Assembly: GCA_009695465.1 (NCBI GenBank)
Contig: SIAW01000005.1
Span: 1 to 48,579 of the forward strand
Length of the DNA: 48,579 bases
Origin: Pedosphaera sp.
GTDB taxonomy: Bacteria; Verrucomicrobiota; Verrucomicrobiia; Limisphaerales; UBA1100
Direction: 5' to 3'
A model generated the notes under the pieces. That model was not told the DNA's origin, made no database searches, and was given only the letters and a program-made list of their open reading frames with translations. Made by a program: the position numbers and the translations under genes. Of the stretch, positions 15,285 to 23,358 are shown in pieces. Position 1 is the stretch's first letter. Every line of letters begins with the position of its first letter.

Positions 15285-17912
15285 ATGAAACGACTCTCAT
15301 TCCTTTTTGCCTTCGCCGTTTTTGCCACCAGCCTCACCGCGGCCCCCGCGCTGTTGGGGCTCAAACCCGGCGACCACATCTGTCTGGTTGGCGGCGCGCT
15401 GCCCGATCGCATGCAGCATCACGGCGGCTTGGAGACGCTCATCACCGCCAAGCATCCGGCGCATGACTTGGTGTTCCGCAATCTCGCGGCCAGCGGTGAC
15501 GAGGTGGCCACATGGCATCGCTCGGAGAATTTCGGCACGCGCGAGCAGTGGCTGACGCAGACGAAGGCCGATGTCATTTTTGCCTTCTACGGTTTCAACG
15601 AGTCGTTCAAGGGCGAGGCGGGATTGGGCAAGTTCAAGGCGGACCTCGGCAAGTTTTTGCAGGAGGCGAAGACCAAGAATTATGGCGGCAAAGGCGTGGC
15701 GCGCGTGGTGCTCTTCTCGCCCATCGCTGCAGAGAAACAAGCCGACCCGAACCAGCCGAGCACCGAGGCGACCAACGCCAACCTCAAACAATACAGCGCC
15801 GCGATGGCCGAGGTGGCTCAGGCCAACGAGGTGCCCTTCGTGGATCTCTTCGCCATCTCACAAGGGTTGTACGCGAAGGCCAAAGCGCCGATGACCTTCA
15901 ACACGATCCATCTCACCGAAGCCGGCGACTTGGCGATTGCGCCTGACATTTTCCGCGCGCTCTTTGGCGCGGCTGCGCCGAGCGGCAATCTCGACTCGTT
16001 GCGCGCCGCTGTCCTCGAGAAAAACAAGGAGTGGCAAGCGCGCTATCGCACCGTGGACGGCTTCAATGTTTACGGCGGCCGCTCGAAGCTCACCTTCCCC
16101 GTCAGCAAGGAAAAGGGCGCGCCCAAGATCACCAACTTCGACGTGATGCAGCAGGAGATGGCCCAGCGCGATGTGAAGACGGCCAACCGCGAAAAGCGGA
16201 TCTGGGCCGTGGCCGCTGGCAAAGATCTGAAAGTGGACGACTCGAATCTGCCGGTGGTGGCGTCGTTGGAATCCAACCGACCGGACATCAAGCCCTTCTT
16301 GAGCGGCGAGGCGTCCATCAAACACATGACCGTGGCCAAGGGCTGCAAGGTGTCGTTGGTGGCCAGCGAGGAGTCGCATCCGGCGCTGGTCAGCCCGGTG
16401 CAGATGGCTTTTGACACCAAGGGCCGCCTGTGGGTGGCGGCGTGGCCGAGCTATCCGGAGTTGCGCCCGACCGACAAAGTCTTCGACAAGCTGCTGGTGT
16501 TTGAACTCGACGCCCAAGGTCGCGTGGCCAAGTCCACCACGTTCTTGGACGGCCTCAATTGCCCGACGGGTTTCCAGTTCTACAAGGACGGCGTGTTGAT
16601 CATGCAAGCGCCGGACCTGTGGTTCGTGCGCGACACCGACGGCGACGGCAAGGCCGACTGGAAAGAGCGCGTGATCATGGGCATGGACTCGGCGGACACG
16701 CATCACACCACCAACGCCATGGCCTACGAGCCGGGCGGTGCGACCTATTTGAGCGACGGTGTTTTTCACCGCACGCAGGTGGAGACACCGCAAGGCCCCG
16801 TGCGCAACAGCGACGGCTGCATCTACCGTTACGAGCCGCTCACGCACAAATTCGAGCGCTACGTCCCCTACGGATTCGCCAACCCACACGGGCGCGTGTT
16901 CGATTATTGGGGCACCGATTTCATCACCGACGCCACCGGCAACTCCAACTACTTCGCCCCCGCATTCAGCGGGTTCATCCCGGAGCCCAAGAAGCACAGC
17001 GGTCTCAAGACCTTCTGGAAAAACCCCTCGCGCCCCTGCCCCGCCACCACCATCCTTTCCTCCCGCCATTTCCCCGAGGAGTTCCAGGGAAATTTCCTCA
17101 ACCTCAACGTCATCGGCTTTCAGGGCATCTTCCGCGCGAAATTCTCCGCAGACGGCGCGGGCGTCAAAGGCGAGAGCCTCGACCACCTCTTGCAGGGCGA
17201 CAACGCGATGATCCCCAATTTTCGCCCCATCTGCGCCGCGGTCGCGCCCGATGGCTCGCTCTATTTCTGCGATTGGGCAAAGGAACTCATCGGCCACATG
17301 CAACATCACATCCGTGATCCGCACCGCGACAAAGCGCACGGCCGCATCTACCGCATCACCTTCGAGGGCCGGCCGCTGCTCAAGCCCGTGAAGATTGATG
17401 GCGAGCCGATCGAGGCGCTCGTCGAGGCGCTCAAGACGCCGGAAGATGACGTGCGCACCCGCGCGAAAATTGAGTTGAGCAAACACGACAGCGCCAAGGT
17501 CATCGCCGCGACGAAGAAGTGGGCTGCGGCGCTGGACAAGTCCGACAAAGATTATCAGCATCATCTCACCGAAGCGCTCTGGGTGCATCAGTGGCACAAC
17601 GTCGTGGACGAGGCGCTGCTCAAGCAGATGCTGCGTTCGCCCAATCACAACGCCCGCGCCGCCGCCACGCGCGTCCTCTGCTACTGGCGCGATCGCGTCA
17701 AGGAACCGCTGGCGCTGCTCAAGGTGCAGGCCACCGACGAACATCCGCGCGTGCGCCTCGAGGCCATCCGCGCCTGCAGCTTCTTCAAGACCAGCGCCGC
17801 TGCCGAGGTCGCCCTCGAGGCCCTCGACAAGGAAGCCGATCCGAAAAAGCCCGACTACTACATCAAGTACACCCTCGACGAGACCCTCAAGGCGCTCAGC
17901 GATTTCAAGTAG
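15285..17912 (+). CDS. Secreted SGNH-hydrolase / PVC-type dehydrogenase / HEAT fusion
   Basis: An 875-aa protein with a signal peptide (about 1-19, ending LTAAP). Residues about 25-235 are an SGNH-like domain of the PVC type: GDHICLVGGALPDRMQHHGG, NLAASGDEV, FYGFNESF and FNTIHLTEAG. A seven-bladed dehydrogenase-type domain (PVC membrane-bound dehydrogenase, sorbosone-dehydrogenase-like) follows at about 340-690: GRLWVAAWPSYPE, CPTGFQFYKDGVLI, DTDGDGKADWKERV, YGFANPHGRVFDYWG and DGSLYFCDWAKELIGHMQHH. HEAT-type helices end the protein. The next gene carries cupredoxin and cytochrome c domains, so electrons from this oxidation may pass there. ATG 15285 is preferred over a TTG six bases earlier. 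Confidence 0.88.
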   Translation: MKRLSFLFAFAVFATSLTAAPALLGLKPGDHICLVGGALPDRMQHHGGLETLITAKHPAHDLVFRNLAASGDEVATWHRSENFGTREQWLTQTKADVIFAFYGFNESFKGEAGLGKFKADLGKFLQEAKTKNYGGKGVARVVLFSPIAAEKQADPNQPSTEATNANLKQYSAAMAEVAQANEVPFVDLFAISQGLYAKAKAPMTFNTIHLTEAGDLAIAPDIFRALFGAAAPSGNLDSLRAAVLEKNKEWQARYRTVDGFNVYGGRSKLTFPVSKEKGAPKITNFDVMQQEMAQRDVKTANREKRIWAVAAGKDLKVDDSNLPVVASLESNRPDIKPFLSGEASIKHMTVAKGCKVSLVASEESHPALVSPVQMAFDTKGRLWVAAWPSYPELRPTDKVFDKLLVFELDAQGRVAKSTTFLDGLNCPTGFQFYKDGVLIMQAPDLWFVRDTDGDGKADWKERVIMGMDSADTHHTTNAMAYEPGGATYLSDGVFHRTQVETPQGPVRNSDGCIYRYEPLTHKFERYVPYGFANPHGRVFDYWGTDFITDATGNSNYFAPAFSGFIPEPKKHSGLKTFWKNPSRPCPATTILSSRHFPEEFQGNFLNLNVIGFQGIFRAKFSADGAGVKGESLDHLLQGDNAMIPNFRPICAAVAPDGSLYFCDWAKELIGHMQHHIRDPHRDKAHGRIYRITFEGRPLLKPVKIDGEPIEALVEALKTPEDDVRTRAKIELSKHDSAKVIAATKKWAAALDKSDKDYQHHLTEALWVHQWHNVVDEALLKQMLRSPNHNARAAATRVLCYWRDRVKEPLALLKVQATDEHPRVRLEAIRACSFFKTSAAAEVALEALDKEADPKKPDYYIKYTLDETLKALSDFK

Positions 17913-17978
17913 TCAATCGCGACGACGACAGCGCGCGGGGCATTGCCAGCCGGTGGGATTTGGGCAACCCTTCGGCAG

Positions 17979-19883
17979 ATGATTCACCGGATGAATTGCA
18001 GACTGCTGGTCGCGCTCTGCGGTGTGTGGATTGCAGGATGCGCCCTCGCCGCGCCTCACGAACACGCGCACGACGCCCCGAAGATCGATAAGCCCATCGT
18101 CTTCCTCGACAAAAGCCCGCGCATCGTCGCCTTCCAACTCGCCCGCCTCCCCGACGCGCAACTCCTGCTCGTGGACCGCGAACCCACGCACCTCAAATAC
18201 ATCCCCGTGTACGAGGCCATCCTGCTGCGCCCCGCCATCCCCGCCAACCTCAAGCAGGACGCCGTAGCCGCGCTGGCCAAGATCAACAAGAGCGACGCGG
18301 CCACCGAGATTTTGGGCGCGCTCAAACGCCTGCCCGAAGATCAATCTGCGCTCGCGGTGGGCTTGGCCAAGCTGCTCATCGCCCAGCCCGCCGCGGCGTT
18401 GAAGAAACATCATGCCGCACTGCAGGAGATTGCCGGCGGCGACAGCCCCGCCGCTGTGCGGCAAGCCGCCTTCGCCGCGCTCGCCGCCACGCAACCCGCC
18501 GATGCCCTCTGGAATTTTGCCGAGGAAAAGTCGGGCACAGCTTATCTGCTCATCGCCCTGCCCCTCGTGCCCGATGCCGCCGTGCGCGCGGCGTTTTATG
18601 CGAAGACCGCGCCGCTCCTGCAAGCCAGCACCGACGCCCCGCTGCGCCGCGCCGCTGTGGCTGCCGTGGCGAGAATGCCCGGCCACGAGGCCGCTGCATT
18701 TGCCGCACTGGCTGCGCTCGTCGCCGCCGATGCGGATGTCGCCGACTGCGCGCGCGCCCTCGCCGCCATCCCGAAGGCGCAGTGGCCCGCCGCCGCTCTG
18801 CAAAAATTGGCGACCGATCTGTTGACGCGCGCCAAGGCCATCCCCCAATCGCAGCGCACGGAAAACGATTATCTGGACATCGCGCAACTGGGGCTGGACC
18901 TCGCCGCCAAGTTGCCGCGCGAAACGGGCGCGCCCATCCGCCAGGCGTTCGCGGCGCTGGGCGTGAATGTGCTGCGCCTGCGCACGCTGCACGAGCAGAT
19001 GCTTTTCGACCGCGCCCTGCTCGTCGTGGAGGCGGGCCGTCCTGTGGAAGTCTTCTTTGAAAACACCGATGTGATGCCGCACAACTGGGTGCTCGCAGCC
19101 ATCGGCGCAGCGGATGCCGTGGGCGCGGCTGCCGAGAAAATGCCGCCCAAACCCGACGCGCTGGGCCGCGTGCACGTGCCCGATATGCCGCAGGTGTTGC
19201 AGGCGTCGCGGATGCTCAACCCCGGCGAGCACGCACGCATCGCCTTCACCGCGCCGAAGGTGCCGGGGGATTATCCTTTCCTCTGCACCTTCCCCGGCCA
19301 CTGGCAGCGCATGCGCGGCGTGTTGAAAGTGGTGGGCGACATGGAAACTTACCTCGCACAAAACCCGACGGCGCCGGTGGAGATCAAGATCACCGAGTGG
19401 AAGTCGGCGGACTTCGCAGCGGCACTGACCGCGACGACTGCCGCAGGCGATCCCGCGCGCGGCAAAGCAGTCTTCGCCAAGGCGGCCTGCGCGTCCTGCC
19501 ATCAACTCGGCGCCGAAGGTGTGGCGTTTGGCCCCAACCTCAGTGACTCAATCAAGCGACTCAAAGGCGACGGGCTGGCGATGCTGACGGAAATTCTGGA
19601 GCCGTCCCGGACGATTGATGAGAAGTACCGCAACTATAACTTTGACCTGACCGACGACGAGACCGTGAACGGGTTGATCCTCAAAGAGGACGCGGCGGGC
19701 GTCACCCTCCGCACCGGCCCCGGCGAGGCGCAGGTGCAGACGTTGCCCAAAAAGATGATCAAGACGCGCCGCCCCTCGGCGCTCTCGCTCATGCCCGCGG
19801 GACTGCTCAACACGCTCGCGCGCGAAGAAGTGCTGGACCTGCTGGCCTATCTGCGCACGGCGAACGCGCCGGCCCGGCCATGA
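17979..19883 (+). CDS. Exported HEAT-repeat / cupredoxin / cytochrome c fusion
   Basis: A 634-aa protein with a leader that ends in a lipobox-like IAGC (Cys21), so probably membrane-anchored. Residues about 85-330 are Ala-rich HEAT-type helices. A type 1 copper domain follows (about 345-455) with all four ligands in the right order: His368 (VMPHNW), Cys436, His441 and Met445 (CTFPGHWQRM). A PVC-type cytochrome c domain ends the protein, with C504-A-S-C-H508 and a probable axial Met605 (SLMPAG). The fusion implies internal electron transfer between copper and haem. It lies 66 bases after the dehydrogenase-type gene, its likely electron donor. The start could also be the ATG at 17991. Confidence 0.88.
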   Translation: MIHRMNCRLLVALCGVWIAGCALAAPHEHAHDAPKIDKPIVFLDKSPRIVAFQLARLPDAQLLLVDREPTHLKYIPVYEAILLRPAIPANLKQDAVAALAKINKSDAATEILGALKRLPEDQSALAVGLAKLLIAQPAAALKKHHAALQEIAGGDSPAAVRQAAFAALAATQPADALWNFAEEKSGTAYLLIALPLVPDAAVRAAFYAKTAPLLQASTDAPLRRAAVAAVARMPGHEAAAFAALAALVAADADVADCARALAAIPKAQWPAAALQKLATDLLTRAKAIPQSQRTENDYLDIAQLGLDLAAKLPRETGAPIRQAFAALGVNVLRLRTLHEQMLFDRALLVVEAGRPVEVFFENTDVMPHNWVLAAIGAADAVGAAAEKMPPKPDALGRVHVPDMPQVLQASRMLNPGEHARIAFTAPKVPGDYPFLCTFPGHWQRMRGVLKVVGDMETYLAQNPTAPVEIKITEWKSADFAAALTATTAAGDPARGKAVFAKAACASCHQLGAEGVAFGPNLSDSIKRLKGDGLAMLTEILEPSRTIDEKYRNYNFDLTDDETVNGLILKEDAAGVTLRTGPGEAQVQTLPKKMIKTRRPSALSLMPAGLLNTLAREEVLDLLAYLRTANAPARP

Positions 19884-19941
19884 ATCGAGAATTGCAATTG
19901 GAGAGGAGCCACCTAATCTCTGCGCACGATTCCCAGCGCGT

Positions 19942-19957
19942 GTCACAGGGTTGTGAC
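19942..19957. promoter_or_regulatory. Inverted repeat upstream of porin gene
   Basis: GTCACA-GGGT-TGTGAC is a perfect six-base inverted repeat with a four-base loop, 48 bases before the porin ATG in a 122-bp gap. It could be an operator or a leader hairpin; no U-tract follows. Confidence 0.3.
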
Positions 19958-20005
19958 TCAGCCGCTCTTTCGTTGTCATGAGGTGCCGCTAGGAATGACG
20001 CGCAG

Positions 20006-21295
20006 ATGAAATCTAAATACATGAACAATACCAAGTGGATGACCCTCGCCTGTGCGGTGGGGTTGATGACGACCATCGCCGCTTCGGCGCAGGACACGCA
20101 GCTTCTTCTGAACAAGCTCATCGAGAAAGGCATTCTGACGCGCAAAGAGGCGGACGATTTGCAGAAGCAATCGGAAAAGGAACAGCGCGTCATGCTGCAA
20201 CAAGCGCCGGCGGATCTGCCCGGCTGGGTGAAGCGCTACAACATGAGCGGCGATCTGCGCCTGCGAAATGAGAACTTCAACGGCGATGGCGCCAACACGC
20301 CGGGACGCGAACGCTTCCGCTACCGTCTGCGTTACGGCATTGGGGCGACGCTGACGGATTCGTGGGCGGTGGGCTTCCGGTTGGCCTCGGGGGCTACCGA
20401 TGATCCCCTCTCGGTCAACGAAACCTTCGGCGACGGCGGCGAGCGCGACCCCATCTCGATCGATCAAGCTTATGCGATGTGGACGCCCAACAGTTCTTTC
20501 AAGTTGAGCATGGGCAAGATTCCCAACCCGTTCAAGTTCGCGGCCAAGTTTGATTCGGCGGTCATTGACGGCGACTACAATCCCGAGGGTATCGCAGCCA
20601 GCTACTCGCGCAAACTCACTGACAGCACCAAGCTGGGCTTCACGGCGGGCGGCTTCATTCTTTCGGAAAGCAGCTCGAACTCGCAAGATGGCTATGCGGG
20701 GCTGGCGCAGTTGACACTCAATTCCAAGCTCACCTCCAAGTTGGAGGCCGATCTTGGCGCGGGCATGTATAGCATCTTCAATCGCGACTCCGTCACCGAC
20801 CTTCATCAAAATCGCGGCAACACGCTCGCTGGCAACAATGCGGCGCTGCACGCGATGAACCCGTTCATCGTGGACGGTGCGTTGACGTACAAGCTCGATT
20901 CGTTCCCGGGCTACCCCGGTGCGTTCCCTATCTCGATTGGCGGCGCGTATATCAACAACCCCGGAGCCTCTGAAAAGAACGAAGGGTTCATGGCAGGCAT
21001 CACCTTTGGTAAAGCAGCCAAGGCCAAAGAGTGGTCATTCGGTTGGCAATACCGCGAGGTGCAGGCCGACGCATTGTACGACCAGTGGATGGACTCGGAT
21101 TTTGGCGCCTACGGCGTGGGCGGCTCCACGTCCACTTACAGAGGCGGCCCCGACGCCCGCGGTCACGTCTTCGGTTTCAACTACATGCTCAGCGACAGTT
21201 GGACGTTCGCCGCGGAACTCTTCCAAACCGAAGCGATCACCGCCAACGGCCACGACACTTCGCGCTTCCGGTTCGATCTGATCTGGAAATTCTAA
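20006..21295 (+). CDS. Putative outer-membrane porin
   Basis: A 429-aa protein with a signal peptide ending ASAQ. After it comes a short helix block, LLLNKLIEKGILTRKEADDL, typical of the N-terminus of the putative porin family (Porin_5-like), then alternating beta-strands (GDLRLRNENF, RYRLRYGIGATLTDSWAVGF, FKLSMGKIPNPF). The last residue is Phe (RFRFDLIWKF), the classic C-terminal signature of outer-membrane beta-barrels. It probably lets small solutes in. AGGA lies 11 bases before the ATG at 20006; ATG 20021 is an alternative. The 122-bp gap before it suggests its own promoter, and a strong terminator follows. Confidence 0.88.
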   Translation: MKSKYMNNTKWMTLACAVGLMTTIAASAQDTQLLLNKLIEKGILTRKEADDLQKQSEKEQRVMLQQAPADLPGWVKRYNMSGDLRLRNENFNGDGANTPGRERFRYRLRYGIGATLTDSWAVGFRLASGATDDPLSVNETFGDGGERDPISIDQAYAMWTPNSSFKLSMGKIPNPFKFAAKFDSAVIDGDYNPEGIAASYSRKLTDSTKLGFTAGGFILSESSSNSQDGYAGLAQLTLNSKLTSKLEADLGAGMYSIFNRDSVTDLHQNRGNTLAGNNAALHAMNPFIVDGALTYKLDSFPGYPGAFPISIGGAYINNPGASEKNEGFMAGITFGKAAKAKEWSFGWQYREVQADALYDQWMDSDFGAYGVGGSTSTYRGGPDARGHVFGFNYMLSDSWTFAAELFQTEAITANGHDTSRFRFDLIWKF

Positions 21296-21329
21296 CGGCG
21301 CGCCTGACGATTCCATTTTGATTCTCATA

Positions 21330-21358
21330 CCGCTCGGGTTCGCCCGGGCGGTTTTTTT
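21330..21358 (+). terminator. Intrinsic terminator with UUCG tetraloop
   Basis: CCGCTCGGG-TTCG-CCCGGGCGG is a nine-pair stem (one G-U pair) with the very stable UUCG loop, followed by seven T. It lies 34 bases after the porin stop and ends that transcript before the tRNA gene. Confidence 0.92.
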
Positions 21359-21412
21359 GTTTCCAAAAAATGCTGCCGCCACCGGCCAGCCCATGCTATC
21401 AAAACGGCCGCG

Positions 21413-21488
21413 GCCAGTTTAGCTCAGTTGGTAGAGCAGATGATTTGTAATCATCAGGTCGTCGGTTCGAGTCCGACAACTGGCTCCA
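21413..21488 (+). tRNA. tRNA-Thr (anticodon TGT)
   Basis: A 76-base cloverleaf: acceptor GCCAGTT/AACTGGC, D-arm GCTC...GAGC with AGTTGGTA loop, anticodon stem GATGA/TCATC around TTTGTAA (anticodon TGT), variable AGGTC, T-arm GTCGG-TTCGAGT-CCGAC, discriminator T and an encoded CCA. All stems pair fully. Confidence 0.97.
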
Positions 21489-21551
21489 CTTTTCTTCCCG
21501 CTCCCCTGCCCCGTGTTGACGGCCCGCGTGGAATGGGAAAGCCTCGCGCGG

Positions 21552-22052
21552 ATGAAATCAGAACGGTTCATTCGGTTCGCGGCCGGCATGTTCATCATCG
21601 CGCTGGCGATGTACTGGCTGCTCTACACCACCGACCGTCGTCTGCGCGTGGGCAAAGGGCCGTGGGCCGTGCAGTTCACCACCAACCACGCGGGCGAGCC
21701 GATGCTGATCATCCACCAGCCGACACTGGACATCACCAATCGCACGATCGAGTTCGCTGGCGAAACGGTGCCGCCGAATTTCCAGCCGGTCACACTGCGC
21801 TTTGACACGCCGCAGGCTGTTCCCGCACCGGTGCCCTTTGGCCGCTGGATTTATCACGACCTCATGTATCTGCCCGGCGTTGTCACCTTCGATCTGTTTC
21901 CTAGCACCACGAATGTCGCCAGCCCGCGACACGAAATAGAGCTGCTGCCCGCCGGGATCTACATCAATCGCACGCCTCACGATTGGCAACAGGCCGAGCC
22001 GTGGCGCGTGGACACCCAAGCCAAGCGCGACTGGCCCACGCGAAAGCGCTGA
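21552..22052 (+). CDS. Conserved-looking membrane-anchored protein of unknown function
   Basis: A 166-aa protein with one membrane helix near the N-terminus (FAAGMFIIALAMYWLLYTT) and a beta-rich remainder facing out (LIIHQPTLDITNRTIEF, VTLRFDTPQAVPAPVPFG). No family or catalytic motif is recognised. It begins 63 bases after tRNA-Thr. The ATG at 21552 was preferred to a TTG 39 bases upstream because it places a short basic stretch (KSERFIRF) directly before the helix. Its stop is 11 bases from the convergent beta-lactamase-like gene. Confidence 0.65.
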   Translation: MKSERFIRFAAGMFIIALAMYWLLYTTDRRLRVGKGPWAVQFTTNHAGEPMLIIHQPTLDITNRTIEFAGETVPPNFQPVTLRFDTPQAVPAPVPFGRWIYHDLMYLPGVVTFDLFPSTTNVASPRHEIELLPAGIYINRTPHDWQQAEPWRVDTQAKRDWPTRKR

Positions 22053-22063
22053 GTGCCGAACCA

Positions 22064-23266
22064 TCACGGCGGCGTTGGACTGGGCAGCGTCGCGTTGAAA
22101 TCCACCCCGCGCAATGCGCCCGCCGCCAGCGTGCCAAGTTGGCGACGCAACGCGGTGACGCTGGTGCCGTCCTTGGGATGATTGCGGTTGCTCAGAAAAA
22201 TCACGAAGGATTCGGATGCCGGATCCATCCACATGGACGTGCCCGTAAAACCGGTGTGCCCAAAGGATCCTTTGGGGAACAACGCGCCGCGCGGAGCACT
22301 GAAGCCGGTGTCAATGTCCCAGCCCAACCCGCGCTGCGCGGTCAGCCCGGGCGGTGACTGCACTGAAACCATCTGTCGCACCGTCGCGGCTTGCAACACG
22401 CGCACGCCCTCCAGTTCACCGTGGTTGATCAGCATGCGCGCAAACCGTGCGATGTCCGGCGCGGTGGAAAACAAACCCGCGTGCCCCGCCACGCCACCCA
22501 TCTGCCGCGCGGTGGGATCATGCACCGCGCCACGCAACGCGACGCCATCGGTGACGGTCGTGGGCGCGATGCGCAGTCCGCGTTCCTGCGGCGGCAGAAA
22601 TCCCGTGTCCTCCATCTTCAGCGGGCCGTAAATTTCACGTTGCAGAAATTCATCCAGCGGCTTGCCGGACACGCGCCGCACAATTTCGCCGAGCAGGATG
22701 AAGTTGATGTCGCTGTAAACGAACTGCGTGCCGGGCGCGCTGCGCGGCATCTCCGCACACGCCACGGCAATGGCGCCGGGCGCGTCCGTCCAGCCTGCCA
22801 GCGAAATTCCCGGGCGCAATCCGCTGGTGTGCGTGAGCAGATGGCGCAACGTGATGGCGTCGCGCGGTGCGCCTGCGAATTCAGGCAAGTGAGTCTTGAC
22901 CGGCGCGGCCAAGTCCAGCTTGCCGCGTTCCAGCAACAGCATGACGGCAGGCGCGGTGGCCAACACTTTGGTGAGCGAGGCGACATCGTAAATGGTGTCG
23001 CCCAATGCGGGCAGCCGGTTGGGAACGAGAGCGCGTTGTCCGTAGGATTGATGGAAGCGTGTGCCGCGCCGTTCCACCCACAACACGCCGCCGGGCAGCA
23101 ACCCTTCCCGTTGCGCGCGATGGATGGCCGCGCCCATCTCCCGCAGTTTGTCCGGATGAAACGTCGCTGTCTGTTCTGGCGAGAGCCACACCGAAGGTCC
23201 GCCCACGCAGCCCGCGAACATCAGCGCGAGGCAAAAGAAAATTCGCAGAGCGATGGGCCGGTGCAT
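22064..23266 (-). CDS. Class C beta-lactamase-related serine hydrolase, lipoprotein
   Basis: A 400-aa protein. The leader ends in a lipobox (LMFAGC, Cys20), so it is probably anchored to a membrane. The serine beta-lactamase/PBP fold motifs are complete: S97-L-T-K100, Y183-S-D (the Y-x-N/D motif) and a late GHTGFTG (H-T-G in place of K-T-G, as in esterase EstB-like members). LLTHTSGL and PGTQFVYSDINFILLGEIV are typical of the family. It could be an esterase, a D-amino peptidase or a peptidoglycan hydrolase; true beta-lactamase activity is not implied. It diverges from the S9 peptidase gene across 92 bases. Confidence 0.9.
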   Translation of the reverse strand: MHRPIALRIFFCLALMFAGCVGGPSVWLSPEQTATFHPDKLREMGAAIHRAQREGLLPGGVLWVERRGTRFHQSYGQRALVPNRLPALGDTIYDVASLTKVLATAPAVMLLLERGKLDLAAPVKTHLPEFAGAPRDAITLRHLLTHTSGLRPGISLAGWTDAPGAIAVACAEMPRSAPGTQFVYSDINFILLGEIVRRVSGKPLDEFLQREIYGPLKMEDTGFLPPQERGLRIAPTTVTDGVALRGAVHDPTARQMGGVAGHAGLFSTAPDIARFARMLINHGELEGVRVLQAATVRQMVSVQSPPGLTAQRGLGWDIDTGFSAPRGALFPKGSFGHTGFTGTSMWMDPASESFVIFLSNRNHPKDGTSVTALRRQLGTLAAGALRGVDFNATLPSPTPP

Positions 23267-23358
23267 CGGAGCGACCTTACGCAGCGGCCGGTGACGGCTC
23301 AAGCGGCTTTCTTCCACTTGCGACGCCCAGCGGGTTCTGCCAGTGTGGCAGTGGATTT

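Noticed and set aside
15858-17744. Minus-strand open frame of 628 codons opposite the SGNH-dehydrogenase gene
   Set aside because: No motifs, and fully antisense to a clear multi-domain protein.
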